Source: Thiohalomonas denitrificans (lineage in GTDB: Bacteria > Pseudomonadota > Gammaproteobacteria > Thiohalomonadales > Thiohalomonadaceae). From it: a stretch of DNA of 64,000 bases. A program made the translations under genes and the position numbers. The notes under the pieces were generated by a model. It did no database searches. It was not told the origin of the DNA and was given only the letters and a program-made list of their open reading frames with translations. The stretch spans positions 109,188 to 173,187 of the forward strand of contig NZ_FMWD01000007.1 in the NCBI RefSeq assembly GCF_900102855.1. Direction: 5' to 3'. This document shows positions 50,764 to 58,197 of the stretch, piece after piece (position 1 is the first letter of the stretch; each line of letters starts with the position of its first letter).

Positions 50764-51408
50764 ATGTCCATCCAGAATGAACGCAGCGTGCTGCTGGTCG
50801 TCGATGTACAACCTGACTTTCTTCCCGGAGGCGCCCTCGGGGTTCGGGGCGCCGACCAAATCATCGCGCCTCTGGCCGATGTGATGCGTTCGGAACTATT
50901 TGCACACCGGGTGGCGACCCAGGACTGGCACCCGCCCGACCACATCTCCTTTGCCAGTCATCATGGCAAGGAGCCGATGAGCCGAATCGAGCTCTACGGC
51001 CATGTTCAGGAGCTTTGGCCCGATCACTGCGTACAAAACAGTCCCGGCGCAGAACTCGCCAAAGGCCTGCCCTGGGAGCGGGTCAGTGCAATCGTCCGCA
51101 AAGGCGAAGATCCGCTGGTGGACTCCTACAGTGCGTTTCGCAATAACTGGGATTCGCAGGGTCAGAGACCAGCAACGGGGCTCGCCGGCTATTTACGTGA
51201 CCGTGGCATCGGGGACGTCTATATAGCCGGACTGACGCGGGACTTTTGTGCCCGCTGGAGCGCCCGGGATGCGGTAGCCGCGGGCTTCAATACGTATGTG
51301 ATTTGGGATCTTACGCGTCCCGTGGATCCGTGTGACGATACGGCTGTGCAGCAGGAATTGGAAAACTGCGGAGTCAGGATTATCGGGCAGGCGGATCTGA
51401 CGGCCTGA
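50764..51408 (+). CDS. pncA: nicotinamidase (PncA)
   Basis: A 214-residue isochorismatase-fold enzyme. The catalytic triad is D14 (VVDVQPDFLPGG), K113 (IVRKGED) and C162 (LTRDFCARWSA). Metal ligands are D54, H56 and H60 (TQDWHPPDHIS), plus H88 (LWPDHCV). All match nicotinamidases, which convert nicotinamide to nicotinate for NAD salvage. ATG 50764 has GGGGAG 6 bases upstream. The SDR gene follows 13 bases after its stop. Confidence 0.9.
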   Translation: MSIQNERSVLLVVDVQPDFLPGGALGVRGADQIIAPLADVMRSELFAHRVATQDWHPPDHISFASHHGKEPMSRIELYGHVQELWPDHCVQNSPGAELAKGLPWERVSAIVRKGEDPLVDSYSAFRNNWDSQGQRPATGLAGYLRDRGIGDVYIAGLTRDFCARWSARDAVAAGFNTYVIWDLTRPVDPCDDTAVQQELENCGVRIIGQADLTA

Positions 51409-51421
51409 AAGGGAGGCGAAA

Positions 51422-52114
51422 ATGCCAAATGCGCTCATTACAGGAAGTAACCGTGGATTGGGCCTGGCCTGGGTCCGTCACTTGACGAGTGAAAACTGGC
51501 GGGTCTTTGCCAGCTGTCGGCACCCGGGCGATGCGACCGAGTTAAACGCGTTTGCCGAACATAAAGACAGCATCAGCGTGCACCGCTGCGATGTTACCGT
51601 AGCGGACGATATTCGCGGCCTGTACTGGGAGCTGGAAGAGCAACCCATAGACCTCCTTATCACCAATGCCGGTGTCTACCTGGAAAAGGGTGCGACGACA
51701 CTGGGAAGTCTGCGCTTTGATGACTGGATGCGTACACTCGAGGTCAATGTCTTCGGTCAGGTCCGCATAATCGAGGCCTTTCACGACAACCTCGAACGGG
51801 CCCGAAATCCATTGGTGGTACCCATCAGCAGCCATATGGGAAGTATCGCAGATATCACTGTTCCGGGAAGTTACTACTACCGCTCCAGCAAGGCGGCGCT
51901 GAATGCCGCAATGCGGGGACTTGCGGCCGAACTCATGGAACACGGAATCGGACTGATGCTTCTCCATCCGGGCGGTGTGATGACCCGCATGGGGCCTGCC
52001 CATGGTCTTTCACCCGAAGAGAGCGTTGCGGGCATGTATCGGCTGGTGGAAAAGTTCGACCACAAGATGCACGGTCGTTTTTACCGCTATGACGGCAGCG
52101 AGCTGCCCTGGTAA
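51422..52114 (+). CDS. short-chain dehydrogenase/reductase
   Basis: A 230-residue SDR. The cofactor motif is TGSNRGLGLAWVRHL, the NAG motif LLITNAGVYLEKG, the catalytic Ser lies in VPISSHMGSIAD, and YYYRSSKAALN holds the Tyr-x-x-x-Lys. A GSNRGLG start and Arg at position 33 (ASCRHPGD) suggest NADPH. The substrate is unknown. It follows pncA by 13 bases and ends at a bidirectional terminator shared with fccB. Confidence 0.88.
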   Translation: MPNALITGSNRGLGLAWVRHLTSENWRVFASCRHPGDATELNAFAEHKDSISVHRCDVTVADDIRGLYWELEEQPIDLLITNAGVYLEKGATTLGSLRFDDWMRTLEVNVFGQVRIIEAFHDNLERARNPLVVPISSHMGSIADITVPGSYYYRSSKAALNAAMRGLAAELMEHGIGLMLLHPGGVMTRMGPAHGLSPEESVAGMYRLVEKFDHKMHGRFYRYDGSELPW

Positions 52115-52142
52115 AAAAACGGGGCCCGAAGGCCCCGTTCCT
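52113..52142. terminator. bidirectional terminator between SDR and fccB
   Basis: A perfect 9-base stem (AACGGGGCC, loop CGAA, GGCCCCGTT, 52118-52139) follows directly on an A-tract (52113-52119). For the leftward fccB transcript the A-tract is a U-run after the stem. For the rightward SDR gene the stem lies 3 bases after the stop, with a weak T-run. It probably serves both convergent genes. Confidence 0.8.
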
Positions 52143-52162
52143 GGGTCACCCTGCAACGCAGA

Positions 52163-53464
52163 TCAACCAAACACGTCTTTAGTGATGTTATTGAACCAGG
52201 AGTGGGCAAAGCCCACCTCCCGCTTGCGCATCTCCATCGTTGTGTCGTCGTAACCAGGAGTCAGACCCCCCGATCCCGCGACCTTGTTGATCTTCCCGTC
52301 GGAGTAGTTGTAAACCATTGCCACGGACATGGCATCTTCCGGCATGAGGATGCTGTAACAGGTATTGACCAGTGACGGCTGCGGAGTCGAATCTCCGTTC
52401 AGCAGCGCTACCACAGCGGCGGCACATACCTTGGCCTGGGAGTTGGCCGAATATCCCGACTTCGGCATCGGACTCATGATGGCAGCGTCGCCAATGACGT
52501 GGATATTGCTGTGCTGTTTGGACTCGAAGGTTTTCATGTCCACCGGGCACCAGCCGCTATCGTTAGCCAGCCCGGCATCGAATGCGATTTTTCCCGCTTT
52601 CTGTGCCGGAATGATATTGAGAACGTCACCTTTGAAAGACTCGACGGCGGCCTGCACGGTCCTGGATTTGGCATCGACCGATTCAACCTTGCCGCCGTTG
52701 GCACCCGATACCCATTCAATCATCGAGTTATCGCTGCCGTAGCCGTAGTGTTTCTTCCAGCCGGCGGTGAACAGACCAAATTTGGAGAACTTGTCTTTCG
52801 GATCCAGAACAAGGATTTTGGATTTCGGCTTGTTGTTCTTCAGGTACCAGGCAATCTGCGAAACGCGCTCATAGGGTCCCGGCGGGCAACGGAAGGGATT
52901 GGGCGGCGGCGCGACGATAACGGTACCGCCATCTTTCATGGCTTCGATTTGCTTGCGCAGGGTCACCGTCTGGGAACCCGCCTTCCAGGCGTGGGGGATC
53001 TGCTCGGCCACGCTCTCGTCATAACCGCCGATGGTGTCCCAACGGAAGTCGACACCGGGCGAGACCACACAGCGATCGTACTGGAACGACTGCCCACCAC
53101 GGGTCTTGACGACCTTTTTCTCTGCATCGATACCGGTTACGTAATCTTGTACGACATTGACACCGTGTCCCTTGAGACCGCTGTAATCGAACCGGATGCT
53201 ATCGATATCCCGCTCACCGGAGAGCACCTCGTTGCTCATGAAGCAGGTGTGATAGTGCTCGTTGGGTTCAATGACCGTCACTTCGATAGAGGGATCGGCC
53301 ATACGCATGTATTTGGCCGTCGTTGCGCCGCCGATGCCACCGCCGACGATCACAACCTTGCCTTTCGGTGCGGCACTCGCCCGTCCTGCCGCTAGCGTCA
53401 GGGAGCTGGCGGCGGCGGCGGTACCGGTGACCTTGATAAAATCTCTACGTGTAAAGTTTGCCAT
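52163..53464 (-). CDS. fccB: flavocytochrome c sulfide dehydrogenase, FAD subunit
   Basis: A 433-residue flavoprotein with a Tat signal (N-terminal TRRDFIKVTGTAAAA). The dinucleotide fold is KVVIVGGGIGGATTAKYMR. Cys residues of the sulfide-reactive redox centre appear in HYHTCFMSNEVLSG and in the TCYSILMPED stretch near the C-terminus; RCPPGPYERVSQIAWYL is a family signature. It oxidises sulfide at the periplasmic side and passes electrons to the cytochrome encoded directly upstream (fccA, 16 bases away). Confidence 0.93.
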   Translation of the reverse strand: MANFTRRDFIKVTGTAAAASSLTLAAGRASAAPKGKVVIVGGGIGGATTAKYMRMADPSIEVTVIEPNEHYHTCFMSNEVLSGERDIDSIRFDYSGLKGHGVNVVQDYVTGIDAEKKVVKTRGGQSFQYDRCVVSPGVDFRWDTIGGYDESVAEQIPHAWKAGSQTVTLRKQIEAMKDGGTVIVAPPPNPFRCPPGPYERVSQIAWYLKNNKPKSKILVLDPKDKFSKFGLFTAGWKKHYGYGSDNSMIEWVSGANGGKVESVDAKSRTVQAAVESFKGDVLNIIPAQKAGKIAFDAGLANDSGWCPVDMKTFESKQHSNIHVIGDAAIMSPMPKSGYSANSQAKVCAAAVVALLNGDSTPQPSLVNTCYSILMPEDAMSVAMVYNYSDGKINKVAGSGGLTPGYDDTTMEMRKREVGFAHSWFNNITKDVFG

Positions 53465-53480
53465 GTTTCTGTCGTCCCCC

Positions 53481-54074
53481 TTATTTGCCCTGGCTGGCGT
53501 AGTAGTCGACCAGCGCGTTGAAGCCTTCGTCGCCTTTGACTTTCTCGACTTCGTCCATACGGCGCTTCATCTTTTTGGGCATCTCACGTACGCCTGCCTG
53601 GAAATCGGCCATGCTCCACTGGAGGTAAAGCTTGGGCTGACCGGCGAGAATGGCACTATCCTCGGCAAATGTACCACCATCCTCGTGACACTTCTCACAA
53701 GAGCGATCGTGCAGCATCTCGCCCAAGCGTACAGCGGAAGCGTTGTACTCCTGCTCCAGCGGGACGTACTCCTGCGCAGTAAAGTAGCTCGCCATCAACT
53801 CGATCTCTTCATCGGTGTAGCCTTTGGCGATGCGATTCATAATGGTACCCGGCCGCTCATCGGCTTTGTAGTCCATCATGACATCGACGAAATACTCCGA
53901 ACTGATCCCCGCAATGCCGGGCGTTGCCGGTCCCTCGGTGTTCCCGTTGGGTCCATGGCAACCGGCACAGCTATTGCCGAGCATGGAGGCACTCGGTGTC
54001 GCTGCCAATGCACTGGCACCGAAAGCGAAGCCAGTCAGTACAAGCGCACCCTGCATGACCTTTTTATATTTCAT
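53481..54074 (-). CDS. fccA: diheme cytochrome c subunit of sulfide dehydrogenase
   Basis: A 197-residue exported diheme cytochrome: signal peptide ending SALA (about residue 24), heme sites C36-AG-C39-H40 and C126-EK-C129-H130. The two halves resemble cytochrome c4. It accepts electrons from FccB. Likely Met ligands lie in RPGTIMNRIAKGYTD and REMPKKMKRRMDE. It is followed at 16 bases by fccB and preceded at 60 bases by an ankyrin-repeat gene in the same direction. Confidence 0.92.
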   Translation of the reverse strand: MKYKKVMQGALVLTGFAFGASALAATPSASMLGNSCAGCHGPNGNTEGPATPGIAGISSEYFVDVMMDYKADERPGTIMNRIAKGYTDEEIELMASYFTAQEYVPLEQEYNASAVRLGEMLHDRSCEKCHEDGGTFAEDSAILAGQPKLYLQWSMADFQAGVREMPKKMKRRMDEVEKVKGDEGFNALVDYYASQGK

Positions 54075-54134
54075 TGATCCCCCCTTCTGGGTCGACTTTT
54101 ATGATTTACGCAAAATAACTTCGCGGTTCCGAAT

Positions 54135-55076
54135 CTAATCGATGAGTAACAGCTCTTCAAGCATTCGAGACGTTTTTTTGTGATGATTGATACGTGCATA
54201 ATCAAGCGCTGTTCTCCTGCCTCGACTTTTCAACTCGGGATTGGCACCATTTCTAACCAGCAGTCTAACGACCTCGTCGTTGCCCAGTGCGGCTGCTTTC
54301 ATTAGCGGTGTAATCCCATTGGCATCCGCTTGGTTGGCATCGGCACCATGGTCCAGAAGATACGCAATCATATCTTCGTGCTCACCTTCGACAGCCCACA
54401 GCAGGGCGGACGCTCCGCTACCATCAATGGCATTGATGCTGTTTCCCTGTTCCAGCAGCAGTTCCAGCATATCCATCTGACCACTGCCTGCGGCTAGCAT
54501 GAGAGCGCTGGCACCTTGACCATTGCGAATGTGCAACTCGGTACCGGCCTCGATCAGACGTTTTGCGGTTTCAAGGTGGCCCTTCTCGACAGCAGCCATC
54601 AGGGCCGTAGTACCGTCCTTGTCGGAGGTATTGACGTAGGCTCCGGCATCGAGCAGTTGCTCCACGATGCCGTCGTAGCCGTAGCGCGCTGCTATCATCA
54701 GGGCATCCCAGCCGATCCGGGTTTTCGGATCGGTTTTCGCCCCCTCTTCCAGGAGCAGTTGTGCCAATTCCAGATGGCCACTTTCGGAAGCAAACGTCAA
54801 TGCGGTACAACCAGCATCGCTTCTGGCATTAACATCGGCGCCAGCTTCGAGTAAACGCTTGGCGACCTCGATATTTCCCTCTTCTACAGCAAACATGAGT
54901 GCCGATTTGCCGTACTCTCCCGCTGCATTGGCGTCCGCACCTTTCTTAAGTAACTCTCCGACGCTCTCGGCATCGCCGAGTATGGCGGCCTCCCTGATTT
55001 CCAGATTCATGTCCGCGGCCTGAAGCGACAGCGGTAGGGCCAGGGCCAGCACGGCGATCCAGCTTCGTCTTTGCAT
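54135..55076 (-). CDS. exported ankyrin-repeat protein
   Basis: A 313-residue protein with a signal peptide (IAVLALALPLSLQAADM) and about eight ankyrin repeats of 33 residues. Typical repeats are GKSALMFAVEEGNIEVAKRL, GCTALTFASESGHLELAQLL, GITPLMKAAALGNDEVVRLL and RRTALDYARINHHKKTSRML. Periplasmic ankyrin proteins often partner with redox enzymes such as catalases or cytochromes. Its position between a tetraheme cytochrome and fccAB suggests a scaffold for a sulfide-oxidising complex; that is inference. Confidence 0.88.
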   Translation of the reverse strand: MQRRSWIAVLALALPLSLQAADMNLEIREAAILGDAESVGELLKKGADANAAGEYGKSALMFAVEEGNIEVAKRLLEAGADVNARSDAGCTALTFASESGHLELAQLLLEEGAKTDPKTRIGWDALMIAARYGYDGIVEQLLDAGAYVNTSDKDGTTALMAAVEKGHLETAKRLIEAGTELHIRNGQGASALMLAAGSGQMDMLELLLEQGNSINAIDGSGASALLWAVEGEHEDMIAYLLDHGADANQADANGITPLMKAAALGNDEVVRLLVRNGANPELKSRGRRTALDYARINHHKKTSRMLEELLLID

Positions 55077-55237
55077 TGACTTCCCCCGTTGCGAATACGA
55101 CCTTCACCTGGTCTTGACGCATTTCAGTTTTCCCGGTCCCAAAGCGGGAAGCAGCTCAACGATTCTGCTTCAGGACACCTCATCCTACTTTCCCGGGTAC
55201 CTGTACGCTACAGTGAATTCCTGGAGTTCGTTAACGG

Positions 55238-55816
55238 CTAGCCCTCCTCTTCCGAAGGAACCCAATCATCCGGCGGGAAGGGCTCGAAGTGTGCGATTCC
55301 GCGGTGACATTCGATACAGGTTTTACCCTCCATCTCGGCCCGGCCATGCTTGCGACGGGCCATACGGCTTTGTGCAGACAGATCCATCTGTTCAAAATCG
55401 TGGCAACTGCGGCACTCGCGGGAGTCGGTCGCCTCCATTTTTTCCCAAACGCGCGTTGCCATGTCCCATCGATGCGCCTCGAATTTTTCCTTGGTATCCA
55501 CTGTTCCGATGATTTCGTGGTAGACGTCCTTGGCAGCAATAATCTTCGCCTTGATCTTTGGTAAGAACTCCTTGGGCACATGGCAATCGGAACAGGTCGC
55601 ACGCACCCCGGATGCACTCTTGTAGTGCACGGTCTCTTTGTACTCCTCGAAGTTGATCTTCATCGAATGACAGGAGGTGCAGAACTCCATCTCATTGGTA
55701 GAGGTGAAGAACGTGTTTACACCACCATAGCTGGCGAATCCCGCGACAAAAATCACCAGGCCGATAACCATCGGTTTTCGACCAAGCTTTGAGTTTTTTT
55801 TCCCGAAACCTAGCAT
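55238..55816 (-). CDS. tetraheme NapC/NirT-family cytochrome c
   Basis: A 192-residue membrane-anchored cytochrome. One N-terminal helix (MVIGLVIFVAGFASYGGVNT) is followed by four heme sites CxxCH at residues 46-50 (CTSCH), 75-79 (CSDCH), 135-139 (CRSCH) and 167-171 (CIECH). EFCTSCHSM and the ATCSDCHVP spacing match the NapC/NirT/NrfH family of quinol oxidising links. No nitrate or nitrite reductase is nearby; ankyrin and fccAB genes follow in the same direction. Electrons could flow between the quinone pool and the sulfide dehydrogenase system. Confidence 0.9.
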   Translation of the reverse strand: MLGFGKKNSKLGRKPMVIGLVIFVAGFASYGGVNTFFTSTNEMEFCTSCHSMKINFEEYKETVHYKSASGVRATCSDCHVPKEFLPKIKAKIIAAKDVYHEIIGTVDTKEKFEAHRWDMATRVWEKMEATDSRECRSCHDFEQMDLSAQSRMARRKHGRAEMEGKTCIECHRGIAHFEPFPPDDWVPSEEEG

Positions 55817-56107
55817 CCTATCCTCGCTGAAACCTTAAATTAAGTGACAGAGTATCTAACCGGTTTTTTCATTTTTAGTATTTAAGTACTTTCTAAATAA
55901 CCGATTTTACGAATATTGTGGGTATGGGATTTTTACATGCGCTCTGAAGGGGGTCAATTAGACCAAAGGGATAGGAATATAACAGTGTGTTCCACTTGGT
56001 TGTTTATAGTGATACACCTCCACCCTGCCACCAACGGCTGGAAGAGAACCCCCCAAGCTAATCACAGGCATACGGTTTCCCGGGTTTCGCCCCGAAAAAC
56101 CGGGTGA
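55817..56107. other. AT-rich divergent intergenic region
   Basis: About 290 bases between the leftward tetraheme cytochrome operon and the rightward trehalose operon, clearly more AT-rich than the surrounding genes. It contains a near-palindrome AGTATTTAAGTACT (about 55875-55890) and a hairpin CCCGGGTTTCGCCCCGAAAA..CCGGG near 56080-56104. Promoters for both operons should lie here. No open frame looks real. Confidence 0.5.
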
Positions 56108-56115
56108 CTATACTT
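56108..56115 (+). promoter_or_regulatory. sigma-S-like -10 element of the trehalose operon
   Basis: CTATACTT matches the -10 box favoured by the stationary-phase/osmotic sigma factor RpoS, including the C at position -13. No convincing -35 box stands 17 bases upstream, as is common at RpoS promoters. Transcription from about 56121 would give a leader of about 30 bases to the TTG start at 56153. Control of trehalose genes by RpoS is known in E. coli (otsBA); here it is inference. Confidence 0.4.
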
Positions 56116-56152
56116 GCTACAGCAAGCCCGTGGATGGCAAGGAGGGACGCGA

Positions 56153-56848
56153 TTGTCCATGCAAGCCGATGATACCTCGCCACAGGACTCACCCGGCCAT
56201 TTTGCGCTCAAGGACTGCGCCTTGATCGCTATTGCCACGGGAAAACGCGCCCATTCCTTGAAGGAACTGCGTGATCACCTCGTAACCATCAATGAGGACA
56301 GTATCTACTACCATTTCTGGGGCGGTCTTATCCAGCCGCGTTTCGAAGAACGGGAATTTAACAACGATTTTGCCTCATGGGCCCGCCACGGGCTGCACGA
56401 CGGTACGCTGGCGGAAAAACTGGCGGTTGTAGACCCCACCGAGTTCACCGACCCCAATACCCTGCGCAACGAGCTTGTCGAACTGGTGGAGGAGCGTCTT
56501 GAGGAACGGGAATTCCTGCGCTGGATGCCCGCGGGGCGGTCCTTTGAGTTCATCCGATCTCAAATTGTGGTCTTCGATACCCACAGCCGGGTCTCGAATC
56601 CCAGGGAACTCTGTGCACTGCTGCCCCATGTATCAAGTACCAGCATCTTCTACCATTTCATCGACGCCCGGCAGCGTTTTCCGGAAGGCGTGGACGACTT
56701 TCGGTTCTGGCTCAGCGGTTTTGGTCATGAATTCGATGACCTGGCGGTACGGCTTGCACAGGTAGACCCCTACTTCGCGCCGATGACCGAACTGCGCAGC
56801 AATCTGATCAATGTATTCCGGGAATACTTCAAGGAGAGTGCTTCATGA
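56153..56848 (+). CDS. DUF5752-type protein, first gene of trehalose operon
   Basis: About 231 residues, soluble and acidic. Two similar halves are visible: LKDCALIAIATGKRAHSLKE..SIYYHFWGG, and EFIRSQIVVFDTHSRVSNPR..SIFYHFIDA, so the protein looks like an internal duplication. TTG 56153 is the likely start: AAGGAGG lies 7 bases before it, whereas ATG 56159 is too far away. The stop overlaps the next gene's ATG (ATGA). Its regular place next to TreT-like glycosyltransferases suggests an accessory or regulatory role; no enzymatic motif is seen. Confidence 0.75.
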   Translation: MSMQADDTSPQDSPGHFALKDCALIAIATGKRAHSLKELRDHLVTINEDSIYYHFWGGLIQPRFEEREFNNDFASWARHGLHDGTLAEKLAVVDPTEFTDPNTLRNELVELVEERLEEREFLRWMPAGRSFEFIRSQIVVFDTHSRVSNPRELCALLPHVSSTSIFYHFIDARQRFPEGVDDFRFWLSGFGHEFDDLAVRLAQVDPYFAPMTELRSNLINVFREYFKESAS

Positions 56849-58086
56849 GCGGCATGCTAGAAGCCTACGCCGAGGTAGCCGGTGAAGAGGTCATCGATCA
56901 CCTTCGCCAACTGAGCGAGCCTCTGGCCGGCATGACCATGGTGCACGTCAATTCCACCCGAGTGGGTGGTGGCGTAGCGGAGATCCTGGACAAACTGGTG
57001 CCCCTCAGCAACGAACTGGGGATCGATACGCGCTGGGAAGTGATCAACGGCAACATGGAGTTTTACCAGTGTACGAAGAGCATGCACAACGCCCTTCAGG
57101 GAAATCCCTTGCGGATACCCGATCACCTCTACCAGGCTTATGAAGAGACCAATGTCGCCAATGCAGAAAGACTGCGGGGGGTGCTGGAAGAGGCCGACGT
57201 GGTATTCATCCATGACCCCCAGCCGGCTCCCCTGCTAGGTTTATGCCCAAACCGCAAGGGCAAGTGGGTGTGGCGCTGCCACATCGATGTCAGCCATCCG
57301 GACCGGATCGTCTGGAAATACCTGCGTCAGCACCTTTCCGCCTATGATGCCAGCGTGTTTTCGCTGCCAGCGTTTGCCCAGCCGCTACCCAACCTGGAAT
57401 ACATCATTCCGCCCAGCATCGACCCTCTTTCGGAAAAAAATGTCGACATTGATGCGGACGAGCTTCAGGAAGTGGCTGAGCGCTTCAACCTGGATACCAG
57501 TCGACCGATAGTGGCACAGATCTCCCGCTATGACCGTTTCAAGGATCCGGTGGGAGTGATCCGTTCCTATCGGTTAGCCAAGAAGTTCATGCCGCAACTA
57601 CAGTTGGTACTGGCCGGCGGCGGTGCCAGCGACGACCCGGAAGGCGAATTGGTCCTTGAAGAGGTGCACTCGGCCGCGGAGGAAGACGATGATATTCACG
57701 TCCTCCTGCTTCCCGCGGATGCCCACCGGACCATCAATGCACTGCAGCGCATCGCCGACATCGTGATACAGAAATCCATCCGGGAGGGCTTCGGTCTGAC
57801 GGTGACCGAGGGCATGTGGAAGGGCAAACCGGTCATCGGCGGAGATACCGGAGGTATTCGCCTGCAAGTGGTCGATCACCACACAGGCTTTCTGGTCAAT
57901 ACCCCCGAAGGCGCCGCGCTGCGGATGCGCTATCTTTTCAGACAGCCTGCAAAAATGCACGAGATGAGCTCCAAGGCTCGGGAGTTTGTGCGCGACAATT
58001 TCCTGTTGACTCGTCAACTGCGGGAATACCTGACCCTGAGCGTAGGCCTGCTCCACGGCGCCGCGAATCGGATCATTATTGGTTAA
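56845..58086 (+). CDS. treT: TreT-like trehalose synthase (GT4 glycosyltransferase)
   Basis: A 413-residue GT-B glycosyltransferase. The N-terminal VHVNSTRVGGGVAEILDKLV and the HIDVSHPDRIVWKYL segment are characteristic of TreT, which joins NDP-glucose and glucose to trehalose in one reversible step. The C-terminal donor site has VAQISRYDRFKDPVGVIRSY and the E-x7-E region SIREGFGLTVTEGMWKGKPV. It starts in a 4-base overlap with the DUF5752 gene. Retaining GT4 chemistry is family knowledge; trehalose as product is supported by the treZ/treY neighbours. Confidence 0.85.
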   Translation: MSGMLEAYAEVAGEEVIDHLRQLSEPLAGMTMVHVNSTRVGGGVAEILDKLVPLSNELGIDTRWEVINGNMEFYQCTKSMHNALQGNPLRIPDHLYQAYEETNVANAERLRGVLEEADVVFIHDPQPAPLLGLCPNRKGKWVWRCHIDVSHPDRIVWKYLRQHLSAYDASVFSLPAFAQPLPNLEYIIPPSIDPLSEKNVDIDADELQEVAERFNLDTSRPIVAQISRYDRFKDPVGVIRSYRLAKKFMPQLQLVLAGGGASDDPEGELVLEEVHSAAEEDDDIHVLLLPADAHRTINALQRIADIVIQKSIREGFGLTVTEGMWKGKPVIGGDTGGIRLQVVDHHTGFLVNTPEGAALRMRYLFRQPAKMHEMSSKAREFVRDNFLLTRQLREYLTLSVGLLHGAANRIIIG

Positions 58087-58197
58087 ATCCGTTCCTTTCC
58101 AGGTTTTTGGAAACCAACCGAAGTACCCGATAAACAGACAGCGCGAGGGGCCATCAAGCTTGGCTGGAGCTTCGGCACGCGACCGTCAAGGAGCGAT

